Assembly: GCF_009827515.1 (NCBI RefSeq)
Contig: NZ_WTYO01000001.1
Span: 291,501 to 355,500, forward strand
Origin: Pelagerythrobacter marinus
Lineage (GTDB): Bacteria; Pseudomonadota; Alphaproteobacteria; Sphingomonadales; Sphingomonadaceae
DNA length: 64,000 bases
Reading direction: 5' to 3'
Of this stretch, positions 17,261 through 25,664 are shown piece by piece. Both the position numbers and the translations under genes were made by a program. Under the pieces are notes generated by a model. It saw only the letters and a program-made list of their open reading frames with translations. It was not told the DNA's origin and did no database searches. Each line of letters opens with the position of its first letter. The stretch's first letter is position 1.

Positions 17261-18541
17261 TCAGCCGGGGATCGGTTCGCGCCCGACGACCTTCAGGCCA
17301 TATCCTTCGAGACCCACGACAGTCCGCTCGCTGTCGGACATCAGGACCATCTCGCTCACCCCGCGATCAACCAGAATCTGTGCGCCGATGCCGTAATCGC
17401 GCAGTTCGCCATCGGGGTGCGGGTGGCGGCCGATTTCGGCCTGCAGCATTTCCGGCCGGTCGGGCATGATGACCACGATCAGGCCCGAACCGCGCTCCCC
17501 GATCGCGGCCATCGAGCGTTGCAGCTGACGCTTGCGCGCGCCCGACTGGCCCAGGACGTCGTCGAAGATCGAGATCGCGTGCATCCGCACCAGCGTCGGC
17601 TGCTCGGGATCGACATGCCCCTTCTGCAATACCACGTGGGTCGCGCCGGAAACCTTGCTGCGATAGGTCATCGCGCGCCATTCGCCGCCATAGTCGGATT
17701 GCAGCGTGCTTTCGCTGACCTGTTCCACCAGGTGATCGTTCCGCAGGCGATAGGCGATGAGATCGCGGATCGTCCCGATCTTCAGGTCGTGGCGGCGGGC
17801 GAAGGCGATCAGGTCGTCCATCCGCGCCATGGTGCCGTCTTCGTTCATGATCTCGCAGATCACGCCCGAGGGGTTGAGGCCGGCGAGCCGGGAGATGTCC
17901 ACCGCGGCCTCGGTATGGCCGGCCCGCACCAGGACGCCGCCGTCGCGCGCGACCAGCGGGAAGACGTGGCCGGGGCTGACGATGTCTTCCGGCCCCTTGC
18001 CGGCATCGATCGCCACCGCGATCGTGCGCGCCCGGTCGGCGGCGGAAATGCCGGTCGTCACCCCTTCGCGCGCCTCGATCGAGACGGTGAAGGCGGTCTG
18101 CATCGATTCGCGGTTGTTCCGGCTCATCGGCTCGAGTCCGAGGCGTTCGACCCGCTTGCGGTCGAGCGAGAGGCAGATCAGGCCCTTGCCGTGGCTGGCC
18201 ATGAAGTTGATCGCCGCCGGGGTGGTCATCTGGGCGGGGATGACGAGATCGCCTTCGTTTTCCCGGTCCTCGTCGTCCACGAGGATGAACATGCGCCCGT
18301 TGCGCGCCTCGTCGATGATCTCCTCGATCGTGGCGAGGACCGGTCGATCGTCGTTCTCGTGCAGGAAGGCTGCCAGCTTGTCGAGCGTTTCGGAGGTCGG
18401 GTTCCAGCCCGCATGGCCGCAATCGCGCAGGGTATTGGGATGAAGGCCGGCCGCGCGGGCGATTCCGGCCCGCGACATGCTACCCGAAGATACCAGGTCC
18501 TGGATCTTCTGCTTGATCGATTTGGCGCTCAGTTCAGACAT
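17261..18541 (-). CDS. ribB: 3,4-dihydroxy-2-butanone 4-phosphate synthase with N-terminal HTH and degenerate GCHII domain
   Basis: About 432 residues. Residues ~1-65 look like a small helix-turn-helix (SRAGIARAAGLHPNTLRD); ~75-275 are RibB, with VDDEDRENEGDL, SIEAREGVTTGISAADRA and RAGHTEAAVDISRLAG, the metal and substrate sites. It makes the four-carbon precursor of riboflavin. The last ~140 residues align to GTP cyclohydrolase II, but the zinc cysteines are gone (QSGARK where RCDC is expected) and the domain is short, so that activity is probably lost. An ATG at 18559 gives six more residues. I see no FMN riboswitch upstream. Confidence 0.9.
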   Translation of the reverse strand: MSELSAKSIKQKIQDLVSSGSMSRAGIARAAGLHPNTLRDCGHAGWNPTSETLDKLAAFLHENDDRPVLATIEEIIDEARNGRMFILVDDEDRENEGDLVIPAQMTTPAAINFMASHGKGLICLSLDRKRVERLGLEPMSRNNRESMQTAFTVSIEAREGVTTGISAADRARTIAVAIDAGKGPEDIVSPGHVFPLVARDGGVLVRAGHTEAAVDISRLAGLNPSGVICEIMNEDGTMARMDDLIAFARRHDLKIGTIRDLIAYRLRNDHLVEQVSESTLQSDYGGEWRAMTYRSKVSGATHVVLQKGHVDPEQPTLVRMHAISIFDDVLGQSGARKRQLQRSMAAIGERGSGLIVVIMPDRPEMLQAEIGRHPHPDGELRDYGIGAQILVDRGVSEMVLMSDSERTVVGLEGYGLKVVGREPIPG

Positions 18542-18685
18542 GACAATGTCGATAAACATTGAAATGTGATTCTGCAAGGCTCTCGCGACACGCCGATGTG
18601 ATTGCGGCTGGCGAACCGGGAGGGCGTACGCTCGCCCGAAGGCCCGGTTCCGCTCCTCCGCTTCCGGGCGAGAATCGACAAGGAC

Positions 18686-18703
18686 CTGTCACCAACCCGT
18701 CAC
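18686..18703 (+). promoter_or_regulatory. Pho box (PhoB-type direct repeat)
   Basis: CTGTCAC-CAAC-CCGTCAC: two 7-mers with an 11-base period, 11 of 14 positions equal to the Pho-box consensus CTGTCAT-N4-CTGTCAT. It lies 50 bases before the GTG start of the response regulator and points towards it. No clear -10 hexamer is seen at the expected spacing, so activity is inferred from the repeat alone. Confidence 0.6.
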
Positions 18704-18753
18704 AAGAGCGCGGCACGTCTTGCCACCGACTAGGGCAAAGGGGCGAGCCGGGC

Positions 18754-19428
18754 GTGGGCGTCATCAACATTTTCCTGACCGCAAAGATCGCCGACACGAT
18801 CGAGGAGCTGGAGCATGACGGCACTCGCTTCGTTTTCGCGCGCCTCCACCCCGAAGGGCCGCGGCAACTGGTCGAAGGGCCGATGTGGGCTTTCGTCGAC
18901 TGGGTGATGGACGACCTCGCCGGGCTGGAGATGTGCCGCCGGCTGCGCGCCGATCCCCGCACGGCGGATGCCCATGTCACGATGGTGCTCGAAAGCGACG
19001 ATATCGACGACCGCCGCCGCGCCCTGCGTGCCGGGGCGGACGATTACATGGTCGGCCCGCTCGACCGGAGGGTCGTGCTCGACCGGGTGCTTGCCCTCCA
19101 GTCGCACCAGCAACGCCGCCACTCGACCCAGCGGCTCGAAGTGGGCGACCTGACGATCGATCTCGCCGCGCTGCAGGCGCGTTGGGACGGCACCCCGATC
19201 CAGCTGCGGCCCAACGAGTTCCGGCTGCTGCGTTTCTTCGCGGAAAACCCCAACCAGGTCATGTCGCGCGGCGAACTGATTGCCGGGCTGGGCAAGCTGG
19301 AGCCGCCGATCGACGAGCGCACGGTCGATGTCTGGATCGGCCGGCTCCGCCGGGCGCTGCGTTCGGCCGGCGCAGACAACCCGCTGCGCACGGTCCGCTC
19401 GCTCGGCTACGTCTACGACGCGCCCTGA
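18754..19428 (+). CDS. OmpR/PhoB-type response regulator with altered receiver domain
   Basis: About 224 residues from a GTG at 18754; the open frame extends to 18559 but the part before 18754 has no receiver similarity. Residues ~1-120 resemble a receiver: the phospho-acceptor-like Asp lies in FVDWVMDDLAGLE, but the usual acidic pair at the first strand is replaced (NIFLTAKIAD) and the lysine before Pro is Gly (MVGPLD). Residues ~130-224 are a winged-helix DNA-binding domain (RPNEFRLLRFFAEN, DERTVDVWIGRLRRAL, VRSLGYVYD). No sensor kinase is adjacent. It may work without phosphorylation. A Pho box upstream suggests phosphate control. Confidence 0.85.
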   Translation: MGVINIFLTAKIADTIEELEHDGTRFVFARLHPEGPRQLVEGPMWAFVDWVMDDLAGLEMCRRLRADPRTADAHVTMVLESDDIDDRRRALRAGADDYMVGPLDRRVVLDRVLALQSHQQRRHSTQRLEVGDLTIDLAALQARWDGTPIQLRPNEFRLLRFFAENPNQVMSRGELIAGLGKLEPPIDERTVDVWIGRLRRALRSAGADNPLRTVRSLGYVYDAP

Positions 19429-19483
19429 TACGCCGGCCGCCCGCCGCCGCGCCCCGCGGCGCGCCATGTTCCGAAGCAACAAG

Positions 19484-19514
19484 AAAGGCCGCCCCCCGGG
19501 GGAGGCGGCCTTTT
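19484..19514. terminator. Bidirectional terminator
   Basis: AAAGGCCGCC and GGCGGCCTTTT form a stem around a C/G-rich loop, with A-tract on one side and T-tract on the other. It can end both the rightward response regulator and the leftward TonB receptor gene, whose stop is at 19538. Confidence 0.8.
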
Positions 19515-19537
19515 AGTGGGTGGAGAAGCCGGGCGGG

Positions 19538-22219
19538 TCAGAACTCGGTCGAAAGCGACAGCGCGTAGCTCTGGCCTACCTCGTAGGTGTTGATCTCGAT
19601 CCGGTTGGTGCCGTTCGACTGGTACTCGTAGTGGTCGCGGCCGAAGATGTTGCGCGCTTCCAGCTTGAGTTCGACCGGCAGGCGGAACAGGTTCAGGTCC
19701 TGGCGATAGACGAAATCGACGCGCAAGCCCGGGTCTTCGACGATGTCCGGCAGGTTGCCGGTGCCGCGCGCCGTCACCCGCTCGCTGGCGTAGGAGAACA
19801 GCACGGTGAACTGCTGCAACCGGTCGAGATCCTCGAGGCCGAACTGCAGGTTCAGCAGGTGGTCCGACTGGCCCGTCAGCGGCACGCCGTCGCGGAAATA
19901 GTCGGTCGCCGGCCTTTCGCCGCCCGGGAAGATCTGCGTCGTGTCGTCGTCGCCCACCTCGATCTCGGAATCGGTGAACGTGTAGTTGGCCACCGCCACG
20001 AGCCGCTTGGTTTCGAACCAGCCGCCCCAGTCGAGCAGGTCGTGGTTGTACTGGAATTCCAGCTCCGCCCCCTTCAGCGTCGCGCGGGGCGCATTGGCGA
20101 AGCTGGCGACCTGCACGTTGTCGGAGAACGACGAGTAGATCTCGATCGGGTTGTCGATCTGCTTGTAGAACCCGGCCAGCGAAACCCGGTTGCCGCGCCC
20201 GAAGTAGTATTCGAGCCGGGCCTCGTAGTTTTCCAGCTCGCTATCGACGAGGAACGGGTTGCCGTTGAAGCGGCGGCTCGTTTCCGGGTCGTAGTAGGTC
20301 TGGAAGATCAGCTCGCGGAACTGCGGGCGCGCGATCGTCTTCGAACCGCTGATCCGCGCCTGGAGGGCATCGGTCAGTTCCCAGGTGATCGTCCCGGCCG
20401 GCAGGTAGTAATCGTTCGCCAGCAGGGTCGAGCTGCCCGAATTGGTCGGGGTGGCGAAGACTTCCACCGGGTCGACCCGCTGGGTCGCGTCCTCGTAGCG
20501 CAGGCCGAGGTCGATGGTCAGCCCTTCGACCGGGTTGAGGCGCGACTGGAGATAGCCGGCGTGGATCTCGAGGCCCGCCGCGAAGGCCGGGTCGGACTGG
20601 GTCGTCTCGATCAGGCCGATATCATAGTACTCGATGATCGCGTCGCCCAGCAGCAGGTCCGGCCGCAGCGCGCCGACCGCATCCTCGAAGCCGGAGTCGG
20701 CATCGAACAGGAACTCGCGCCGTTCGGAGTAGCGATCGGTATCGGTGTAGGCGTAGCCGGCCGTCAGGCGCAGCCAGTCGGTCAGCGCGTAGCCGAGATC
20801 GATCCCGCCGTACCAGAGCTCTTCCTTCAGGTTCGAGAACGCGACCGAGGCGCTGCCGCGCTGGCGATCGAGGACGTTGACGAAGATGTCGCCGAGGGGA
20901 TCGTTCTCGTTGTTCGTGCGGACATAAGTGAAGCTGTATTCGTAGGGCGCCTCGCGCCGGGTCTGCGCGTATCCGCCGCGCAGGTCCACGTCGAGATTGC
21001 CGAATTCCAGCTCCGCCACCAGCTGGCTGTCGATCAGCTGGCGTTCGTACCACGCGGTGTCCTGGACGAACTCGGTATCGCCGTCCTGCAGGTCGTCGCC
21101 CAGCGAATGGCGCGTCTGCTTCAGCGTGTCGCGGATGTAGAGGTTGGTCCAGCGGAAGCGATGATCGCCCAGCTCGAGCCCGAAGCCGAGCAGGCCGTTG
21201 ACCAGAATGCGGTTGTCGGTGACGAAGTCGCGGAAATCGGTGTCGAGATCGAGGTCCGCATTGATCGCGGTCTGCGCGATGATCGAGCGGTTACGCCACT
21301 TGTTGCTGATACCCGCTGTCGCGATCACGCCGAACTGCCCGTCGGCGAAGACGGGGAACGACGTGCCGGCCGTCAGCCCGGCGGACCAGTTGACCGGCAG
21401 CTCCTCCACTTTCTGGGTGACGACGAGGTTGGGGTTGCCCAGCTGCTTGGCAATCGCCTGCTGGTCGACCTCGAGGTCGCTCATCCGCAGGCCGCTGTCG
21501 AAGAACTGCCGCAACGCGGGCGGCGCATCGCGCGTTCCGTCGTCGAAGCCGAACGAGTCGAAATCCGAACCGTAATAGTCGTTACCGGTGGAAAAGGTGG
21601 TCTGTTCGTCGCCGCTGATCCCGGCGCTGATTTCCAGGAAGCTTTCGTCGGGGATGGCGCGGGTGGTGAGGTTGATCACGCCGCCGCCGAACTCGCCCGG
21701 GAAATTGGCCGAATAGGTCTTCTGCACCAGGCTGGATGCGACCACGTCGGTCGGGAAGATGTCCAGCGGGACCACGCGGCTCAGCGGCTGCGGGCTGGGG
21801 AGGGGGAGGCCGTTCAGCAGCGCGAGCGAATAGCGATCGCCGAGGCCGCGGACGTAGACGAAGCCCTGTCCCTGCACCGAAAGGCCGGTGACCCGGCCCA
21901 GCGCGCCGGCAATGTCGCCTTCGCCGGTCCGCGCGATCTGCTCGCTGGTCAGGACGGAAACGACCTGGGTCGAGCTGCGCGTCACGTCGCGCGTGCGCCG
22001 GCCGGTGACGATGATCTCGCCCCCGCCGCCGGGAATGGAGATTTCCGCTTCCTCCGGCCCTTCGGCCTCGTTCGCCGGGGCGCTGCCGCCTTCGGCATCC
22101 GGTGCCCCTTCGGCGCCCGTTCCGGACGAAGAGACAGTGCCCTGCGCCAGTGCGGCGCCGGGGAAGGTGAGTGCGGTGGTGAGCAAAAGCAGCCCCGCCA
22201 ACTGCTTGCCGGTGGACAT
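19538..22219 (-). CDS. TonB-dependent outer-membrane receptor
   Basis: An 893-residue protein with a Sec signal ending near AALAQ, a Ser/Gly/Glu-rich linker, a plug domain (RTRDVTRSSTQVVSVL, FVYVRGLGDRYSLALLNGLP, VINLTTRAI) and a beta-barrel ending in the aromatic YALSLSTEF. Such receptors import substrates across the outer membrane using TonB energy. The substrate is not evident. It lies 115 bases downstream of a large lipoprotein gene on the same strand, and that unit has Pho-box-like repeats upstream, so a phosphorus-containing ligand is a reasonable guess only. Confidence 0.92.
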   Translation of the reverse strand: MSTGKQLAGLLLLTTALTFPGAALAQGTVSSSGTGAEGAPDAEGGSAPANEAEGPEEAEISIPGGGGEIIVTGRRTRDVTRSSTQVVSVLTSEQIARTGEGDIAGALGRVTGLSVQGQGFVYVRGLGDRYSLALLNGLPLPSPQPLSRVVPLDIFPTDVVASSLVQKTYSANFPGEFGGGVINLTTRAIPDESFLEISAGISGDEQTTFSTGNDYYGSDFDSFGFDDGTRDAPPALRQFFDSGLRMSDLEVDQQAIAKQLGNPNLVVTQKVEELPVNWSAGLTAGTSFPVFADGQFGVIATAGISNKWRNRSIIAQTAINADLDLDTDFRDFVTDNRILVNGLLGFGLELGDHRFRWTNLYIRDTLKQTRHSLGDDLQDGDTEFVQDTAWYERQLIDSQLVAELEFGNLDVDLRGGYAQTRREAPYEYSFTYVRTNNENDPLGDIFVNVLDRQRGSASVAFSNLKEELWYGGIDLGYALTDWLRLTAGYAYTDTDRYSERREFLFDADSGFEDAVGALRPDLLLGDAIIEYYDIGLIETTQSDPAFAAGLEIHAGYLQSRLNPVEGLTIDLGLRYEDATQRVDPVEVFATPTNSGSSTLLANDYYLPAGTITWELTDALQARISGSKTIARPQFRELIFQTYYDPETSRRFNGNPFLVDSELENYEARLEYYFGRGNRVSLAGFYKQIDNPIEIYSSFSDNVQVASFANAPRATLKGAELEFQYNHDLLDWGGWFETKRLVAVANYTFTDSEIEVGDDDTTQIFPGGERPATDYFRDGVPLTGQSDHLLNLQFGLEDLDRLQQFTVLFSYASERVTARGTGNLPDIVEDPGLRVDFVYRQDLNLFRLPVELKLEARNIFGRDHYEYQSNGTNRIEINTYEVGQSYALSLSTEF

Positions 22220-22334
22220 GATGGGAGCCCCCTTCGTCTAGAAGTCCGAAAATCTCGCGGCGGGCCAAGGGCCCGAAAATGGGCGGGGAGGCGGCCCGCC
22301 GTGCAGCGAGGCGCCTCCCCCGTCGTTCATCCGA

Positions 22335-23900
22335 TCAGTAGATCGGCAGCGAGGTGCAATCGCCGGTGTTGGTGCCGAAGTCCGCGGTGGCCGAGTTGCA
22401 GGTCCAGCCGGCGTACCAGGTGTCGGCATCGTCGCGCACCGCGCCGATGTAGTTGACGTTGTCGAAGAAGCTCGACAGCGCGGTGGGATCGAACGCCGTC
22501 ACGCCGCTTTCGTTCGTGCCGTTCACGAAAGTCATCGCGAGCGTGCTGGTGAAGCTGGCGTTGTTGTTCGATCCGGCGTCGAAGATCGCCTGGGAATCGG
22601 CGGCCGATACGCCGTTGCTGCCGTTGCGGAAGCCATTGGCGCAATCCATCACGAACGAATTGAACACCGGCGGCCCGACGTCGTCGAGACCGGCGTTGGC
22701 CGCGCGGGTCGTTTCGGTGTCGTCGATGCGGATGCACGGGGTCGAACCGGTCGAGTCGACCAGCACCGAGTTCACGATCGCGTAGTCCGCGCCGCCGCGA
22801 ATGCGGATCGCCTGGTCGCGCGCGGCACCGTTGTAGATGAACGTCGCGTTCGAGATCTGCGTGTTCTGGCGCGGGGTGTTCTCGATGTTGGCGTTCGACG
22901 AGTCCGCTTCGATGATCGTGTCGCCGGCATTCGCGCGGCTGATCGCGATCACGTACTGCATGTTGGCCTTGACGCCGGTGTCGGTATCGAGCGCGTCGTC
23001 TTCCGAACCGACCACGATCAGGTTCTTCAGGTTCACGTGGCCGCCGAAGAATTCCACGCCGTCGTCGGAGCTGTTGTAGCTCATGATGTGGCTCAGCTGG
23101 GTGCCCGTGCCGGTGCCGCCGGTGGTCAGCGACTGCAGCTCGTTGTCACCCGACAGGACGAAGCCCGAATAGCGGATCTGGACGTAGCGCATCGTGCCCG
23201 AGCTGTCGTCTTCGGTCGCGCCGCCGAACAGCGCCGGCTGGGCCGCGCCCTCGACCTGGCGTTCGCAGCCGATGGTGCCCGGGGTCGCGCCCGGTGCCGC
23301 GCAGTCGGTCACCGGCGCACGGCCGGCCAGGACCACGCCGCCCCACTGGCCCGACGAGTTGCTGTTGTTCAGGCCCAGCACGTTGTCGCGGCTGGTGAAG
23401 ATGATCGGCATTTCCTCGGTGCCGACGGCGTTGATCTGGTTGCCGCGGTTGACCATGAGGAACGAGGAACCGCTGGCGTAGAACATCGCGCCCGGTTCGA
23501 TCGTCAGCGTCACGTCGGTATCGGCGTCCGAGGCGGTCGGGCCGCCATCGGTGCCCACGTCGACCCGGCCGTTCATGTAGTAGAGCAGCCCCTCGACATA
23601 GGGCAGGGTCGAGGAAGCATTGAAGCGCGCGGGCAGCTCGCAGATGCGATATTCGCCGGTCGGGCCGCTGATCGTGCCGCCATCGGTAAGCCCCTGCGGG
23701 TCGGCGATCGTCGGGCAGCCCGCCGCCGGCGAAACGGTCGCGGGCGGGGGCGGCGGGGGCGGCGGAGGCGGGGGAGGCGACGCCGGCGGGTTGATGATGA
23801 CGTTGCCGCCGGTGCCCGGCGACGAGATTTCGTCGGCACCGCAGCCGGCCAGGATGGCCAGGCCGCAGCCGAGAACGATGGATCGTTGGATGGTTTTCAC
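22335..23900 (-). CDS. Large secreted lipoprotein with polyproline tract (beta-helix-like)
   Basis: About 521 residues from a GTG at 23900 with a GAGGGGA ribosome site upstream; a TTG at 23918 is the alternative. A lipobox LAGC near residue 20 anchors it. Next comes a run of 12 prolines after PPASP, then a region with repeated short turns and Asn/Gly-rich strands (such as FTSRDNVLGLNNSNSSGQWG and VNLKNLIVVGSEDDALDTDT) that looks like a right-handed beta-helix. I do not recognise a named family or catalytic site. It is followed by the TonB receptor and probably works with it at the cell surface. Confidence 0.8.
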   Translation of the reverse strand: MKTIQRSIVLGCGLAILAGCGADEISSPGTGGNVIINPPASPPPPPPPPPPPPATVSPAAGCPTIADPQGLTDGGTISGPTGEYRICELPARFNASSTLPYVEGLLYYMNGRVDVGTDGGPTASDADTDVTLTIEPGAMFYASGSSFLMVNRGNQINAVGTEEMPIIFTSRDNVLGLNNSNSSGQWGGVVLAGRAPVTDCAAPGATPGTIGCERQVEGAAQPALFGGATEDDSSGTMRYVQIRYSGFVLSGDNELQSLTTGGTGTGTQLSHIMSYNSSDDGVEFFGGHVNLKNLIVVGSEDDALDTDTGVKANMQYVIAISRANAGDTIIEADSSNANIENTPRQNTQISNATFIYNGAARDQAIRIRGGADYAIVNSVLVDSTGSTPCIRIDDTETTRAANAGLDDVGPPVFNSFVMDCANGFRNGSNGVSAADSQAIFDAGSNNNASFTSTLAMTFVNGTNESGVTAFDPTALSSFFDNVNYIGAVRDDADTWYAGWTCNSATADFGTNTGDCTSLPIY

Positions 23901-24025
23901 AGCGAGCGGTCCCCTCAAAAAACCGAGAATCGATTGGTCGCGAATTCGATATCGCGAGCCGCGAACTAGGACCGTGGCGTGACACTTTCTTTGCAGGATG
24001 CCGGATTTAGTTAGTGCCGGCCAAT

Positions 24026-24043
24026 ATGACTATAACATGACAA
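24026..24043 (-). promoter_or_regulatory. Pho-box-like repeat with -10 element for the lipoprotein/TonB unit
   Basis: Read on the minus strand: TTGTCAT-GTTA-TAGTCAT, two 7-mers with an 11-base period, 11 of 14 bases matching the Pho-box consensus. Twelve bases further downstream, TAACTA (24013 to 24008) can serve as -10, giving a transcript start near 24000, about 100 bases before the lipoprotein GTG. A further half-site ATGACAA at 24046 is out of phase. Confidence 0.55.
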
Positions 24044-24075
24044 ATATGACAAAGTCGGCGGCGGAAAAGTGAAAG

Positions 24076-24093
24076 ATTACAGATCGATGACAG
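24076..24093 (-). promoter_or_regulatory. Upstream Pho box
   Basis: Read on the minus strand: CTGTCAT-CGAT-CTGTAAT, with a perfect first 7-mer and one mismatch in the second, 11-base period. It lies 33 bases upstream of the other repeat at 24026-24043 and 77 bases before the start of the divergent TPR gene, so it could serve either. The surrounding 24000-24105 stretch is unusually AT-rich for this genome. Confidence 0.6.
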
Positions 24094-24170
24094 TATGACA
24101 TTTTAGTTGCAGCCCACCGCCGCGGGGCGCATTATGCCCTGCGTGAACTGACGAAATTGGGAGAGTTGCA

Positions 24171-24530
24171 ATGGCTATAGGTTCAGTGATTGCCGGCCTG
24201 CTGATGTCCACGCAGGCGGGTGTTGCGCCGGAAGTCGGCTATGACGAGCTCGTCGCCAACCGGAACGAGGCGGCGATCGAGGTCCTCGAGGAATCCGCGA
24301 TCGAGTCGGACGATCCGGCCCGGCTGATCAACCTCGGCATCGCCTACGCGCGCGCGGGCCGCGAAGACGATGCGCGTGCGATGTTCCGCGCCGCCGCGCG
24401 GAGCGAGACCGGCTTGCGCCTCGAGGTCGCCGGCGGCGACTGGGTCGATTCGCGCGATCTTGCGCGCCGCGCCCTGCGGATGCTGGAACAGGGCGAATTC
24501 GCCCCGGCAAGCCGGGTCACGATGCGCTGA
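24171..24530 (+). CDS. Small TPR-like protein
   Basis: A 119-residue protein preceded by GGGAGAG seven bases before the ATG. The N-terminus is hydrophobic (GSVIAGLLMSTQAG) and may be a signal peptide. Residues ~40-75 form a tetratricopeptide-like unit (DDPARLINLGIAYARAGRED). It is divergent from the lipoprotein/TonB pair across a 270-base region holding Pho-box-like repeats, so it may belong to the same regulon. Specific function unknown. Confidence 0.75.
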   Translation: MAIGSVIAGLLMSTQAGVAPEVGYDELVANRNEAAIEVLEESAIESDDPARLINLGIAYARAGREDDARAMFRAAARSETGLRLEVAGGDWVDSRDLARRALRMLEQGEFAPASRVTMR

Positions 24531-24537
24531 TCCGGCG

Positions 24538-24563
24538 GCATCCGCCCGGACGGCGGCGGATGC
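24538..24563. terminator. Hairpin after the TPR gene, without T-tract
   Basis: GCATCCGCC and GGCGGATGC form a perfect 9-bp stem with an 8-base loop, starting 7 bases after the TPR gene stop. No run of T follows, so it may stabilise the mRNA end or assist Rho rather than act as an intrinsic terminator. Confidence 0.4.
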
Positions 24564-24660
24564 AGCGAGAATCCCCCGTGGCCCCTCCGCCACAGATCGG
24601 ATAGATTGCGCCCCAGCCGACTGCGGCGCGTGACGCATTGGTCCGATTCTATCCAACTTG

Positions 24661-24678
24661 CTGTCACCAGCCTGTCAT
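24661..24678 (+). promoter_or_regulatory. Pho box before the virB operon
   Basis: CTGTCAC-CAGC-CTGTCAT, 13 of 14 bases identical to the Pho-box consensus with the exact 11-base period. It ends 34 bases before the virB1 ATG and points towards it. The sequence where a -10 should lie (around 24689) is GC-rich, so the transcript start is uncertain, but the repeat itself is the best in the window. Confidence 0.65.
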
Positions 24679-24712
24679 GTACGGTGCGCAAGGGAGGCGG
24701 ACGGAGGGTTCG

Positions 24713-25354
24713 ATGATTCTCAAGCGGTCGCCACTGCTCGCCCTCGCGGCTTGCCTGGCGTGGACGGCCGGCCCGGCACGGGCGGACGTCATGGAAATCG
24801 ATGCGCAGGGCGCACGCTGGATCGCCGGGGCCCTGGTGGGCGCGGCGTCCGGCGACGAAGTGGCTTTGCCCGGTGTTGAAGCGGGCGACTTGGTTGCCCT
24901 GTCGGCAGACTATGCCCTGCCGGCCGAGGCGGTGGCCGATCCCGCGCGCCATTCGGCGGCGATCCCGCCGCATTACGCGCAGAAGGTCCACGAACTGGCG
25001 CGCCGCTTCGACCTGAGCCCGGCGTTGATCGAGGCGCTCGTCTGGCAGGAAAGCCGCTGGCGTCCCGACGCGGTGTCGCCCGCCGGCGCGCGCGGCCTGG
25101 CCCAGCTCATGCCCGGCACCGCGCGCGAACTGGGCGTCGATCCCGAAGACCCGTTTGCCAACCTGGAGGGCGGGGCGCGCTATCTGCGCGCACAGCTCGA
25201 CCGGTTCGATGGCGACCTGGAGAAAGCGCTGGCCGCCTACAACGCCGGGCCCGGGCGGGTCGAGCGCGCCCGCGGCATCCCGAACATCCGCGAAACCCGC
25301 AATTACGTGGCGGCCATAATGGGCCGCCTTTCCAACCATTCCCGCGAGGACTGA
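24713..25354 (+). CDS. virB1: VirB1-like lytic transglycosylase
   Basis: A 213-residue periplasmic enzyme with a signal peptide (to about ARADV). Residues ~100-205 are a soluble lytic transglycosylase domain: catalytic Glu in WQESRWRPDA, then GARGLAQLMPGTA, NLEGGARYL and ALAAYNAGPGRV. It cuts peptidoglycan to let the secretion machine cross the wall. GGAGG lies five bases before the ATG; a frame extension to 24638 would run through the Pho box. First gene of the virB operon; virB2 starts 6 bases after the stop. Confidence 0.9.
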   Translation: MILKRSPLLALAACLAWTAGPARADVMEIDAQGARWIAGALVGAASGDEVALPGVEAGDLVALSADYALPAEAVADPARHSAAIPPHYAQKVHELARRFDLSPALIEALVWQESRWRPDAVSPAGARGLAQLMPGTARELGVDPEDPFANLEGGARYLRAQLDRFDGDLEKALAAYNAGPGRVERARGIPNIRETRNYVAAIMGRLSNHSRED

Positions 25355-25360
25355 CAGCCG

Positions 25361-25663
25361 ATGCGATCGCTTACCCGTATTCTTGCCCTGACCCTGTTCG
25401 CCACCCCGGGCGCCGCCATGGCCCAGCAGGTGGCCGATCCGCAGGGCTCCGGCCCGATCGTGGCCGCGCTCGGCTGGCTCCAGGGCACGCTGCTCGGCAA
25501 TGTCGCGACCGCGGTCGCGGTCATGGCGGTGGCCGCTGTCGGCTTCCTCATGCTGACCGGCCGGATGAACTGGCGTTTCGGGGCCACTGTCATCATCGGG
25601 TGCTTCATCCTGTTCGGCGCGGCCTCGATCGTCGCCGGCATCCAGCAGGCTGCCGGGGGCTGA
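25361..25663 (+). CDS. virB2: VirB2-like pilin
   Basis: A 100-residue protein with a signal peptide (cleavage near AMAQQ) and two hydrophobic helices joined by a short charged loop (TGRMNWRFG), the form of VirB2/TrbC pilins that build the T4SS pilus. Placed between virB1 and virB3 as in the Agrobacterium order. Confidence 0.85.
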   Translation: MRSLTRILALTLFATPGAAMAQQVADPQGSGPIVAALGWLQGTLLGNVATAVAVMAVAAVGFLMLTGRMNWRFGATVIIGCFILFGAASIVAGIQQAAGG

Positions 25664-25664
25664 G

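Noticed and set aside
18578-18753. FMN riboswitch before ribB
   Set aside because: I read the reverse strand for the conserved FMN-aptamer stretches and did not find them; the region instead has a Pho box facing the other way.
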